Below the pieces are notes generated by a model. That model was given only the letters and a program-made list of their open reading frames with translations. It was not told the origin of the DNA and did not search any database. This document shows, one piece after another, positions 33,890-41,801 of a stretch of DNA of 64,000 nt. Position 1 is the first letter of the stretch. Each line of letters begins with the position of its first letter. The DNA comes from Pseudomonadota bacterium (GTDB lineage Bacteria > Pseudomonadota > Gammaproteobacteria > Burkholderiales > Burkholderiaceae_C), in NCBI GenBank assembly GCA_021808445.1, contig JAKBBP010000005.1:1-64000 (forward strand), written 5' to 3'. Made by a program: the position numbers and the translations under genes.

Positions 33890-35704
33890 TCAGTGCCCCA
33901 GGCGCGTGGCGTGCAGCGCGCGCTGGCGCCAGGCGCCGAGCACGTCGCTGCGCGTGAGCATGCCGCGCAGCGTGAGGCCATCCCCATCGTCCACCACCGG
34001 CAGGCGGCCCACGCCGTGCAGGGTCATGAGGTTGAGCGCCTCGTGCAGGGATTCCCCGCAGCGCACCACCACCGGGACGCGGCTCACCAGGCTGCCCAGC
34101 GTGGCCCGCGGATCCAGCCCGGAACGTGCCAGGTCGCGGCGCGTGAGCACGCCCACCACGCGACCGGCCTCGTCCACCAGCGCATAGCCCTGGTGTGCGT
34201 GGCTGCCCTGCTGGCGCAGCCAGTCGCGGAGTTCATCCACCGTCTGTGAAGCGCGCAGACTGACGGGTTGCATGCTCGCATGGTCGGCCACCCGGGCCTG
34301 GGCGAAGGGGTCCGCCTGGTAGGCGCTGGGCACGCGCACGCCACGACGCGCGATCTTCTCGGTCATGATGGTCTCGCGCATGAGCAGTCCCGACACCATG
34401 TAGGCGCTGGCGCAGCCGATCATCAGCGCCAGCAGCCCCGAGGTCTGCCAGGTCGCCTCCAGCGCGAACACCACCGAGGTGAACAAGGCGCGCGAGGCTC
34501 CGGCGAACATCGCGGCCATGCCGATCAGGGCCGCCAGGCGCGGGTCCAGCCCGAGGCCCGGAAAGGCCGCGGCCACGGCGTGGCCCAGCACCGCGCCCAG
34601 GCAGGCGCCGATGGTCATCAAGGGCGCCAGGGTACCGCCGGAGGTTCCGCTACCCAGCGCGACCGACCACGACACCAGCTTGGCCGCCCCGAGGACCAGC
34701 AGCGCCTGCAGGCCCAGGCTGCCGCTGAGCGCGTCGGTGATGTTGTCGTAGCCCACGCCCAGCGTACGGGGTTGCCACCAGCCGATCAGGCCCACCACCA
34801 GCGCGCCCAGGGCCGGCCACCACATCCAGTGCAGGGGCAGGCGGTCGAAGCCGTCCTCGATGGCATAGAGCGCGCGCGTGACGCCCACCGCGGCCAGACC
34901 AACCACGATGCCCAGCGCCACGCTGGCCAGCAGTGCGCCGGGCTGGGGCCATGGCAGCGCCGGCATGGCGAAAAAGGGCTGGCTGCCCAGCAGTTGCACG
35001 CGCAGCCCGGCGGCGGCCGAGCAGGCTCCGATCACCGGCAGGAGGGAGGCGGGCCGGAATTCGAACAACAGCAGTTCCACGGCCAGAAGCACGGCCGAGA
35101 CCGGCGTCCCGAACACCGCCGTCATGCCCGCCGCGGCCCCGGCCGCCAGCAGGGCCTTGCGCTCATCCGGGGTGATGTGCAGCCATTGGCCGATCAGCGA
35201 ACCCAGCGCGCCTCCGGTGGCGATGATGGGTCCTTCCGCCCCGAAAGGGCCTCCGGTGCCGATGGAAATCGCCGCCGACAGCGGCTTGAGCCACAGCACC
35301 CGCGCCGAGATGCGACTGCGGTTGAGCAGGATCTGCTCCATCGCCTCGGGAATGCCGTGGCCGCGGATGGCCGGCGAGCCGTAGCGTGCCATGAGCCCCA
35401 CGATCACCGAGCCGAGCACGGGGACCGCGATCACCCAGACGCCCAGATGGTTGTGCGCAGGCTCGCCCATGGTCCAGTCCCAGCGACCCTGGAAACTCAG
35501 GTGGGTGATCAGCCCGATGAGCAGCAGCAGCACCTTGGCCACGGGCACCGCGGCCACGCCGACCAGGGCCGCCAGGCCCAGCATGTACAGGGTGCGCGAG
35601 CCGACGCCCCCGGGATCGCTGCCGATGTGCGCGGTTGCCGCCAGGGGCTGCAAGGACGGCGAGACCGGGACGGAGGAATGGGTGGGATTCGAGCGGGACG
35701 TCAT
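33890..35704 (-). CDS. CLC-family chloride channel/transporter with tandem CBS domains
   Basis: A 604-residue CLC protein. The three anion-filter motifs are GHGIPEAME (GSGIP-like), GPFGAEGPIIATGGALGS (gating Glu kept) and GSGTSGGTLAPLMTIGACLGAVLG. Two CBS domains follow the membrane part: MQPVSLRASQTVDELRDWLRQQG through GVLTRRDL, and VVRCGESLHEALNLMTLHGVGRLPVVDDGD through MLTRSDVLGAWR; CBS pairs bind adenine nucleotides and tune transport. It exchanges Cl- (or nitrate in some members) for protons. ATG 35704 starts a hydrophilic N terminus; the track extension upstream is unsupported. It is tail to tail with DUF3079. Confidence 0.92.
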   Translation of the reverse strand: MTSRSNPTHSSVPVSPSLQPLAATAHIGSDPGGVGSRTLYMLGLAALVGVAAVPVAKVLLLLIGLITHLSFQGRWDWTMGEPAHNHLGVWVIAVPVLGSVIVGLMARYGSPAIRGHGIPEAMEQILLNRSRISARVLWLKPLSAAISIGTGGPFGAEGPIIATGGALGSLIGQWLHITPDERKALLAAGAAAGMTAVFGTPVSAVLLAVELLLFEFRPASLLPVIGACSAAAGLRVQLLGSQPFFAMPALPWPQPGALLASVALGIVVGLAAVGVTRALYAIEDGFDRLPLHWMWWPALGALVVGLIGWWQPRTLGVGYDNITDALSGSLGLQALLVLGAAKLVSWSVALGSGTSGGTLAPLMTIGACLGAVLGHAVAAAFPGLGLDPRLAALIGMAAMFAGASRALFTSVVFALEATWQTSGLLALMIGCASAYMVSGLLMRETIMTEKIARRGVRVPSAYQADPFAQARVADHASMQPVSLRASQTVDELRDWLRQQGSHAHQGYALVDEAGRVVGVLTRRDLARSGLDPRATLGSLVSRVPVVVRCGESLHEALNLMTLHGVGRLPVVDDGDGLTLRGMLTRSDVLGAWRQRALHATRLGH

Positions 35705-35896
35705 GACTGCGCCTGGCGGTACCACACCGCCGAAGATCGTGATATGGAATACAAACAGCCTTCTATCATAGCTGTTCTGGAATGTTTTGCGCGCGGGCTC
35801 CGCGGCTCGAGGCGGGTTCCCGAAGGCCCCGGCCGGGGCGACGTACCATGCCCCTGGGGCGCGCTTGCCCCAAGCCCGAACCGGAGGCCATGCGTC

Positions 35897-36622
35897 ATGC
35901 ATTCCCACTGCATCCTGCTGCCCGGCCTGCTGTGCGACGAGGCCGTCTGGGCCGCGCAGGTCCAGGCCCTGCAGGCGCATGGCGTGGCCTGCCAGGTGCC
36001 TTCCTATGGAATGCTGGATTCCCTGCAGGACATGGCGCGCAGCGTGCTCGAGGCCGCGCCGGCCGCGCGCTTCTCCCTGGCGGGGCATTCCATGGGAGCC
36101 CGCGTGGCCCTGGAAGTGCTGCGCCTGGCCCCTCAGCGCGTGCAGCGCCTGGCGCTGCTGGACACCGGCATCGACCCGCTTCCCGCGGGCGAGGCCGGCG
36201 AGCGCGAACGCGCTCGCCGCATGGAACTGCTGGGAATCGCGCGCGAGCGCGGCATGCGCGCGATGGGACGCGAGTGGGCGCGCGGCATGGTGCATCCCTC
36301 GCGCTGGGATGGGCCGGTGTTCGAGTCCATCCTGGAGATGCTGGAGCGCAAGACCCCCGCGGTGTACGAGGCCCAGATCCGTGCGCTGCTCGATCGCCCC
36401 GATGCCCGCCCGCTGCTCGCCACCCTGCGTTGCCCGGTACTGCTGGGCTGCGGACGCGACGATGCCTGGAGCCCGCTGGCGCGCCACGAGGAAATGCACG
36501 CACTGCTGCCGGGCTCGCGCCTGAGCGCCTTCGAGCACAGCGGCCACATGGTGACCATGGAGCAGCCGCAGGCCGTGAGTGACGCCCTGATCGGCTGGAT
36601 GGACGAGAGGCCGCAGGCCTGA
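35897..36622 (+). CDS. Alpha/beta-hydrolase
   Basis: A 241-residue soluble hydrolase: CILLPGLLCDEAVWAAQVQAL (oxyanion-hole region), nucleophile elbow LAGHSMGARVALEVL (Ser), acid in GCGRDDAWSP and catalytic His in EHSGHMVTMEQPQAVSDALIGWM. The family includes esterases and C-C hydrolases; the substrate is unknown. ATG 35897 has GGAGG ten bases upstream and gives the canonical LLPGLLCD start. It diverges from the CLC gene over a 192-base spacer. Transcription would run toward the argD-type gene, with the attenuator-like terminator between. Confidence 0.85.
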   Translation: MHSHCILLPGLLCDEAVWAAQVQALQAHGVACQVPSYGMLDSLQDMARSVLEAAPAARFSLAGHSMGARVALEVLRLAPQRVQRLALLDTGIDPLPAGEAGERERARRMELLGIARERGMRAMGREWARGMVHPSRWDGPVFESILEMLERKTPAVYEAQIRALLDRPDARPLLATLRCPVLLGCGRDDAWSPLARHEEMHALLPGSRLSAFEHSGHMVTMEQPQAVSDALIGWMDERPQA

Positions 36623-36658
36623 GGCCGCCGGCCCGCGGCCCTCAGGCCCCGGCCCGAG

Positions 36659-36688
36659 TTGCGCCGCCGGGAAGATTTCGTTGTAGCA
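36659..36688 (+). promoter_or_regulatory. Candidate sigma-70 promoter of aminotransferase leader
   Basis: TTGCGC (36659-36664) and TAGCAT (36683-36688) are separated by 18 bases. A start near 36695 would put the leader ORF ATG (36698) almost at the RNA 5' end. Moderate match only (TTG.. and TA..AT positions agree). Confidence 0.4.
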
Positions 36689-36697
36689 TCGACGCCC

Positions 36698-36796
36698 ATG
36701 CAACGCGCAATTCGTCCCACCTCCGCTGCCCGAGCCGCACGAGCCCGTCGCTCGTCGCCGTGGGCTGCGCGTGAGACCGAAACGATGAAGACCTGA
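36698..36796 (+). CDS. Arg-rich 32-residue leader ORF upstream of the argD-type gene
   Basis: ATG 36698 opens a frame of 32 codons (MQRAIRPTSAARAARARRSS and on) with seven arginines, two adjacent (CGT CGC, 36746-36751), ending at TGA 36794. It lies between the candidate promoter and an intrinsic terminator, 28 bases before the hairpin, and the downstream gene belongs to the acetylornithine (arginine pathway) aminotransferase family. This is the layout of a translational attenuator. Arg-rich frames are common by chance in GC-rich DNA and no ribosome binding site is present, so it remains a hypothesis. Too short for the ORF track. Confidence 0.4.
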   Translation: MQRAIRPTSAARAARARRSSPWAARETETMKT

Positions 36797-36823
36797 AGTC
36801 CCCTTCGAATCGCGTTGTTCCGC

Positions 36824-36853
36824 AAGGCCACGGCTGACCCCCGTGGCCTTTTT
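36824..36853 (+). terminator. Intrinsic terminator / possible attenuator before the argD-type gene
   Basis: AAGGCCACGG-CTGACCC-CCGTGGCCTT is a ten-base-pair stem with a seven-base loop, followed by TTTTTG. It points along the plus strand and lies 46 bases before the aminotransferase start. It could simply end the upstream hydrolase transcript. But the 5' arm segment CCACGGC (36828-36834) is fully complementary to GCCGTGG (36757-36763) in the leader ORF, which would make an alternative antiterminator pairing. Confidence 0.8.
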
Positions 36854-36854
36854 G

Positions 36855-36882
36855 TTTGTGCCTTCTTGTTTGTGCCTTCTTG
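36855..36882 (+). repeat. Tandem 14-base repeat before the argD-type gene
   Basis: TTTGTGCCTTCTTG occurs twice back to back just after the terminator and 18 bases before the aminotransferase start codon. It is pyrimidine-rich, unusual for this GC-rich region, and keeps the ribosome binding site region unstructured. Confidence 0.8.
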
Positions 36883-36899
36883 CCTCCCAGGACCCCGCC

Positions 36900-38099
36900 A
36901 TGCCGACGACCCTTGCCTCCGAAGCGCAGTTCCAGCACCTCATGCCGGTGACCGCCCGCCCCGCCAGCATTTTCGTGCGCGGCCAGGGCGCCTGGCTGTG
37001 GGACGATGCCGGTCGCCGCTACCTGGACTGGCTGCAGGGCTGGGCCGTGAACTCCCTGGGCCACAGCCCGGAGCTGATCAGCCGCGCGCTGCTGGAGCAG
37101 TCCACCCGGCTGCTCACCCCCAGCCCGGCGCTGTACAACCTGCCGGCACTGCAGCTCGCGAGCAGGCTGTGCGAGCTCAGTGGCTTCGATCAGGTGTTCT
37201 TCGGCAGCACCGGCGCGGAGGCCAACGAAGGCGCGATCAAGCTGGCGCGCAAATGGGGGCGCGTCGCACGCGGCGGTGCCTTCGAGATCATCAGCTTCGC
37301 CGATGCCTTCCACGGCCGCAACCTGGCCACCATGGCCGCCAGCGGCAAGGCCGGCTGGGACGCGCTGTTTCCGCCCCATGTGCCCGGTTTCGTCAAGGCC
37401 CGGCTCAACGACCTGGACTCGGTGATGGCCGCGCTGAGCCCGCGCAGCGTGGCCATCCTGCTGGAGCCGGTGCAGGGTGAGGCGGGGGTGCGACCAGCCA
37501 CTGCGGAGTTCCTGCGCGCGCTGCGGCGGCTGTGCGACGAGCGCGGCCTGCTGCTCATGTTCGACGAGGTGCAGACAGGATGCGCGCGCCTGGGCGAGCT
37601 GTTCGCCTTCCGGCACTTCGGGGTGGAGCCCGACGTCATGACCCTGGGCAAGGGCCTCGGCGGCGGGGTGCCGATCTCGGCGCTGCTGGCCAAGGAGCAT
37701 TGCAGTGTGTTCGAGCATGGCGACCAGGGGGGCACCTATGCCGGCAATCCGCTGATGTGCGCGGTCGCGCTGGCCGTGCTGGAACGCCTGGCCCAGCCGG
37801 AGTTCCTGGAGGGCGTGCGCGAGCGCGGAAGGCAGCTCAGCCGCGGGCTGCGTGAGCTGTCGGCGCGCCACGGCCTGGGCGAGGTGCGCGGCGAGGGACT
37901 GCTGTGGGCCCTGGAACTGGGCCACGACGGCGGCGCCGCCGTGGTGCAGCGCTGCCGCGAGCTCGGGCTGCTGCTCAACGCGGCGCGCCCCCATTGCCTG
38001 CGCTTCATGCCGCGCCTGGACAGCACGGCGCCGGAGATCGATGAGGGTCTGCGCCTGCTCGAGCTCGCGCTGGCTCAGGGCCTCGACGCTCGCACGTAG
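36900..38099 (+). CDS. argD: Acetylornithine aminotransferase family protein
   Basis: A 399-residue class-III PLP aminotransferase. GSTGAEANEGAIKLARKWG binds the cofactor phosphate, FHGRNLATMAASGK and VAILLEPVQGEAGV are conserved, LLLMFDEVQTGCARLGELFAFRHFGVEPDVMTLGKGLGGGVPISALL holds the PLP-pairing Asp and the Schiff-base Lys (GKGLGGG), and GDQGGTYAGNPLMCAVALAVL closes the site. ArgD converts N-acetylglutamate semialdehyde to N-acetylornithine; the N terminus (PVTARPASIFVRGQGAWLWDDAGRRYLDWLQGWAVNSLGHSP) fits it well. Ornithine or GABA transaminase are less likely. ATG 36900 follows an AGGA; the track start 19 codons earlier overlaps the terminator. Confidence 0.88.
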   Translation: MPTTLASEAQFQHLMPVTARPASIFVRGQGAWLWDDAGRRYLDWLQGWAVNSLGHSPELISRALLEQSTRLLTPSPALYNLPALQLASRLCELSGFDQVFFGSTGAEANEGAIKLARKWGRVARGGAFEIISFADAFHGRNLATMAASGKAGWDALFPPHVPGFVKARLNDLDSVMAALSPRSVAILLEPVQGEAGVRPATAEFLRALRRLCDERGLLLMFDEVQTGCARLGELFAFRHFGVEPDVMTLGKGLGGGVPISALLAKEHCSVFEHGDQGGTYAGNPLMCAVALAVLERLAQPEFLEGVRERGRQLSRGLRELSARHGLGEVRGEGLLWALELGHDGGAAVVQRCRELGLLLNAARPHCLRFMPRLDSTAPEIDEGLRLLELALAQGLDART

Positions 38100-39007
38100 G
38101 CCATGCGCTCCACCGAAACCATGGCGCCGCGCTCCCAGTTCTCGCGCAGCACACCCTCCAGGAGCGCGCGTTCCTCGGGCTGGAAGTCCTGGTCCAGCAC
38201 GTCGCGCAGCGAGCGCGCGAAGGGATGCGGGGTATGGCGGGTGAAGCTGTCCCAGTCGGGCGCCAGGCTGGGGCCGGCGTCGATGTGCAGCTCCACGTGC
38301 ACCTGCGCGAAGCCCGCCTGCAGCGCCCAGGCGAACAGTTCGCGCTCGGAGAAATTGCAGTAGGGGCTGCGTGCCAGCTCCTGCTCGGTGTCGGGGAACT
38401 GCTGGGAGCGCCAGCGTTGCAGCAGCTGCAGCAACTGCGGCTGCTGCAACGCGACGCCGGCGGGCGGCGCGATGTCCTCCAGGGCGCGGCGCTGCGCGCA
38501 GGCGGCCAGCGCGTCGTCGCGAAACACCGGCTCGCCCAGCGAGAGCCGGCCTCCCGGGCGCAGCAGCCTGAGGAACTCCGCGAGCAGGGCGGGCTTGTCG
38601 GCCACGTAGGCCAGCGAGGATCGGGTGGCCACGGCGTCGAAGGCGCCGTCGGCCAGCTCCGGCAAGCCGACGCTGCCCGACGGGTCAACGACGAGCGGGA
38701 GCAGGCGCAGGCGTTCCTGGACCCCCAGCGCCTGCGCGCGCTCGCCGGCCAGGGCCAGCAGCGCGGGCGAGGGATCGGCGAACACCACCTGCGCCCGCGG
38801 CCAGCGCTGCAGCGCCCGCAGCCCCAGCGCACCGCTTCCGCAGCCGAAGTCCAGCAGATTGCGCGGCGGTTCGGGTCCGAGGGCCTCGAGCACGCGATCC
38901 ACGTAGTGGGCCACGCGCGCCTCGATGCGTGCCTCGTACTGCGCATTGGCGCCGCCGCGGTCGCGCAGCAGCCATTGCGCCCAGGGGTCGGGACCTGCCG
39001 GCGACAT
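38075..39007 (-). CDS. Class I SAM-dependent methyltransferase
   Basis: A 310-residue protein. Motif I is NLLDFGCGSGALGLRAL, the acidic end of beta-2 VVFADPS, motif III-like DGAFDAVATRSSLAYV and motif IV LRPGGRLSLGEPVFRD. A C-terminal region (FARSLRDVLDQDFQPEERALLEGVLRENWERGAMVSVERMAYVRA) may select the substrate, which is unknown. ATG 39007 overlaps or abuts the stop of the DUF5666 gene, so it is probably translated from the same message. Its 3' end overlaps the argD 3' end by 25 bases, tail to tail. Confidence 0.85.
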   Translation of the reverse strand: MSPAGPDPWAQWLLRDRGGANAQYEARIEARVAHYVDRVLEALGPEPPRNLLDFGCGSGALGLRALQRWPRAQVVFADPSPALLALAGERAQALGVQERLRLLPLVVDPSGSVGLPELADGAFDAVATRSSLAYVADKPALLAEFLRLLRPGGRLSLGEPVFRDDALAACAQRRALEDIAPPAGVALQQPQLLQLLQRWRSQQFPDTEQELARSPYCNFSERELFAWALQAGFAQVHVELHIDAGPSLAPDWDSFTRHTPHPFARSLRDVLDQDFQPEERALLEGVLRENWERGAMVSVERMAYVRASRP

Positions 39008-39009
39008 GC

Positions 39010-40680
39010 TCAGTTGTCGATGGCCAGGCTCTGCACGACCTTGCCCGATGCGCTGAAGCTCACCTCGACATCCGCGCCGTCGCCGAAGCCCGCCGGAATC
39101 GCCAGGCCCACCGGAATGGTCAGCTGATTGCCCTCCAGCATGAACGTGGACGCCACGGTGGCGGTGGTGGGTCCCGTGGTCACCGACGACTGCTGGCTCC
39201 ACTGGTACACCCGCCCGGATGCGTTCAGCGCTCCGGCCGGCCCGCCGGAGCCGAAGTTCACCGTGTAGGCGTCCACGCTGCTCGGGCTGGTCAGCGTGCC
39301 CTCGATGGACACCACGGTCCCCGGCTGCAGGTTCGAGTCGTCGCCATGGTTGAAGGCGCGGTTGGAGGCCAGGGTCACGCTGATCGGGGTGGTGGAATCC
39401 TGCAACTGCCAGTTCAGCACGAACTGGGTGCCCGTGGAGTCGACGCTCTGCACGGTGCCCTGCATGTCCACCGTGCTGCCCACCGGCGGCGCCGAATCCA
39501 CGTTGACGGTCTGCGCGGCGATCACATTGCCCGAGGCGCTGGACACCTGTCCGGTGATGTCCACGTACACGCCGTTGCCCAGTTGATCGGCCGATCCCGC
39601 CAGGAAGCGGGCCGCCGATGCGTCCACCGGGGTCCCGCGCACCAGGAAACTGGACGAGCTCACGAATCCGGTGATCGTTCCGTGCAGCTCGAACACCGCG
39701 GGCTGGGTCGAGGAATAGCTGCCGAGCTGCTGCGCCTTCAGGGTGCCCTGGCCATCGGCCTGGCCGCTGACCACCACGTACTGGCCCTGCACGGGCGCCG
39801 GCTGCGAGCCCAGGGCCGAGAGGTCCACCGGGATGCCCGACACCATGCACCGGCTGCCCGTCAGGTCGTAGACCAGCCCGGACACCTGCACGCTGCCGGT
39901 GAAGCTGCCGGTGCCGACCACGCGCAGCACCCAGCTGGATTCGTTGTTCCAGGCATCGACCAGTTGACCGGGCGCGAGCGAGGCGCCGGCCGGCAGCAGC
40001 ACCTGGGTGTTGGGGCCCAGGGGAATGGGCGTGGCGCTGCTGTCCAGGCTCAGCGACGAGGCGCTGACGGCCGTGACCCTGCCGACCAGGCGGGTGACCG
40101 AGCTGTCGCCGGGAACCTGCTCGATCAGCGTGGCCCACAGGAAAGGCCCGTTGGTGTCCACCCCATAGGCGCCGTGCACCTCGACCCGGGTCGACCCGGA
40201 GGTGATGCTCGAAAGACCGGTGAGCCCCGAGTACAGGGTCTGCGGACCCCGCGACGCGTCCGAGTTGACCACCACGCGCATGCCGTTGACCGTCAGCCCG
40301 CCCGACACGGGATCGATGAACGCCACGCCCTGCAGTTCCGGCTGGACGGTGGCCGTGGTGGGCTGGTCGCTCGCGCCGAGGCTGAGGTTCATGCGCGCCC
40401 CGAGTTCCACGGCCTCGGAGGTGGTCTGCGCCGACTCGCTGGTGGAATTGGGCGCGTAGTAGGTGGGCGTGGCGCTGCTGTAGCTCTGCCCGTCGACGAT
40501 CACGCTGCCGAGTCCGATCACGGTGCCGAAGGCGATGCCGGTGCCCCCGGTTCCCACGCCCGAGCCGATGAGCGCCACGGCAGCGGCGCCTCCCCCGCAG
40601 GCGGCCAGCGCCACCACGCAGCACGCCGCGGCCGCGGCCAGCGCCGCCCGACGTAGTTTGTCCGACAGGGTAGGGCTCAC
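39010..40680 (-). CDS. DUF5666 repeat lipoprotein
   Basis: A 556-residue exported lipoprotein: the signal AALAAAAACCVVALAAC gives lipobox LAAC followed by GGG. The mature part is built of repeated beta domains with recurring phrases: VNGMRVVVNSDA, VRGTPVDASAARFL, VDITGQVSSASGNVIAAQTVNVD, VDMQGTVQSVDSTGTQFVLNW, VVSIEGTLTSPSSVDAYTVNFG. This is the DUF5666 pattern, OB-like beta modules of unknown role on the cell surface. GTG 40680 is the start: AGGA six bases upstream, and GTGA overlaps the DUF6502 stop. The three genes DUF6502, this one and the methyltransferase form one coupled operon. Confidence 0.85.
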   Translation of the reverse strand: MSPTLSDKLRRAALAAAAACCVVALAACGGGAAAVALIGSGVGTGGTGIAFGTVIGLGSVIVDGQSYSSATPTYYAPNSTSESAQTTSEAVELGARMNLSLGASDQPTTATVQPELQGVAFIDPVSGGLTVNGMRVVVNSDASRGPQTLYSGLTGLSSITSGSTRVEVHGAYGVDTNGPFLWATLIEQVPGDSSVTRLVGRVTAVSASSLSLDSSATPIPLGPNTQVLLPAGASLAPGQLVDAWNNESSWVLRVVGTGSFTGSVQVSGLVYDLTGSRCMVSGIPVDLSALGSQPAPVQGQYVVVSGQADGQGTLKAQQLGSYSSTQPAVFELHGTITGFVSSSSFLVRGTPVDASAARFLAGSADQLGNGVYVDITGQVSSASGNVIAAQTVNVDSAPPVGSTVDMQGTVQSVDSTGTQFVLNWQLQDSTTPISVTLASNRAFNHGDDSNLQPGTVVSIEGTLTSPSSVDAYTVNFGSGGPAGALNASGRVYQWSQQSSVTTGPTTATVASTFMLEGNQLTIPVGLAIPAGFGDGADVEVSFSASGKVVQSLAIDN

Positions 40681-41633
40681 GACGGATCCTCGGAAGATGG
40701 GGTTCGGGGCGTGGCCGCGCGCCGCTTCGCGGACGTGGCACGCCTTGCGCGCGGGGCCTCGGCCCCGGCGGCCGGGGCGGCCGGGGGCTCCTGCTCCTCG
40801 CTCCAGTAATAGGCGCCGAAACGCATGCGCCCGGTGGCGCCGGGCTGCGCGGCGTCCGATTCCAGGCAGCGGATGGCCTCGGCGATCATCGCCTCGCGCG
40901 CCCGCGCCCAGAGCTCGCGCGACAACTCGCCCAGGCGCTGCAGCGAAGCCTCGCTGAGCCCGTCGGCGAACACGCTCTGCTCCAGGCGCGGCGCCTCGCC
41001 CCCCAGGTTGCGCACGGCGGTCGACGCGTGGTCGGACAGGTTCATGCCGAAAAGCTCGAGCAGCTGAGCGGGCTCGCCCGAAGGCACGAACACGTCGTTG
41101 CGGGGAACCACGTACTCGACGCCCTTGCGCTGCGCCAGTTCCACCAGGCCGATGCGCACCATGTCCTGCAGCACGGTGAAGGGATGCACGTCGCTGGTGC
41201 AGGCGCGCACCAGCGCCTCGAAGGAAGGCGCCGGGCCCAGGCGGGGAATCGCCTTGGGGCGGCGCGCACGGTCGTGGTAGCCGGCCGACACCGCCCAGCG
41301 GGCGAGCACCTGCGAGCTGGTGGACATGGGCGCCTGCGCGCGGGCATGGGCGGCCGGATCGTTGCGCCACGCATGCACCTCCTTGCGGTGCACGCCGGAG
41401 ATCACGCTCAGGGCGGAGTCGGTATCGGTCGTGCCCCGGCTGGCCATCAGCTCCCGGGCCTGGCGCAGGAACACCTGCCGGAGCACCAGCACCGCCTGCT
41501 TGTAGTCGATGCCGGCGTCCAGCAGCAGCCGGCACAGGGGCTCCTGCACGCGCACCCAGGCCTCCAGCGTCTCCTGCGCGGGTTGCGGCCTGGCTGGCGA
41601 ACTCGAGGGCAAAGGCGTGGTGGAACGTCCCAT
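40677..41633 (-). CDS. DUF6502 family protein (possible regulator)
   Basis: A 318-residue cytoplasmic protein. The N-terminal half (LCRLLLDAGIDYKQAVLVLRQVFLRQARELMASRG, SALSVISGVHRKEVHAWRND) reads like a winged-helix domain, and SQVLARWAVSAGYHDRARRPKAIPRLGPAPSFEALVRACTSDVHPFTVLQDMVRIGLVELAQ is the DUF6502 core. The C terminus is a basic Ala/Pro/Arg tail (RRATSAKRRAATPRTP), a plausible nucleic-acid contact. The family occurs beside DUF5666 genes in betaproteobacteria; a regulatory role is my inference. The gene diverges from a lipoprotein-EAL pair, with a palindrome between. Confidence 0.8.
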   Translation of the reverse strand: MGRSTTPLPSSSPARPQPAQETLEAWVRVQEPLCRLLLDAGIDYKQAVLVLRQVFLRQARELMASRGTTDTDSALSVISGVHRKEVHAWRNDPAAHARAQAPMSTSSQVLARWAVSAGYHDRARRPKAIPRLGPAPSFEALVRACTSDVHPFTVLQDMVRIGLVELAQRKGVEYVVPRNDVFVPSGEPAQLLELFGMNLSDHASTAVRNLGGEAPRLEQSVFADGLSEASLQRLGELSRELWARAREAMIAEAIRCLESDAAQPGATGRMRFGAYYWSEEQEPPAAPAAGAEAPRARRATSAKRRAATPRTPSSEDPS

Positions 41634-41675
41634 GGCATTGCTGCAGGCGCGGCCGAAGCTGCCGTCACGGCATCG

Positions 41676-41721
41676 ATTCTAACGCAAAAGCCATTGACTG
41701 GGAAATTTTCCCATTTATGAT
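41676..41721. promoter_or_regulatory. Divergent promoters sharing one palindromic operator
   Basis: Plus strand: TTGACT (41694-41699), 16-base spacer, TATGAT (41716-41721), a strong sigma-70 promoter for the lipoprotein gene. The spacer is filled by TGGGAAATTTTCCCA (41699-41713), a perfect palindrome about a central T. Minus strand: TAGAAT (41681-41676) with TTCCCA 17 bases upstream, the latter inside the same palindrome, for the DUF6502 gene. One bound protein would control both directions. Confidence 0.65.
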
Positions 41722-41801
41722 TGCATGCAGGAAGCAGCCCACCAGGCCGACCTGCCCCCAGGCGGCCTCGCCCCGCGCAAGCGATCACCAGGAGCATCAC
41801 C

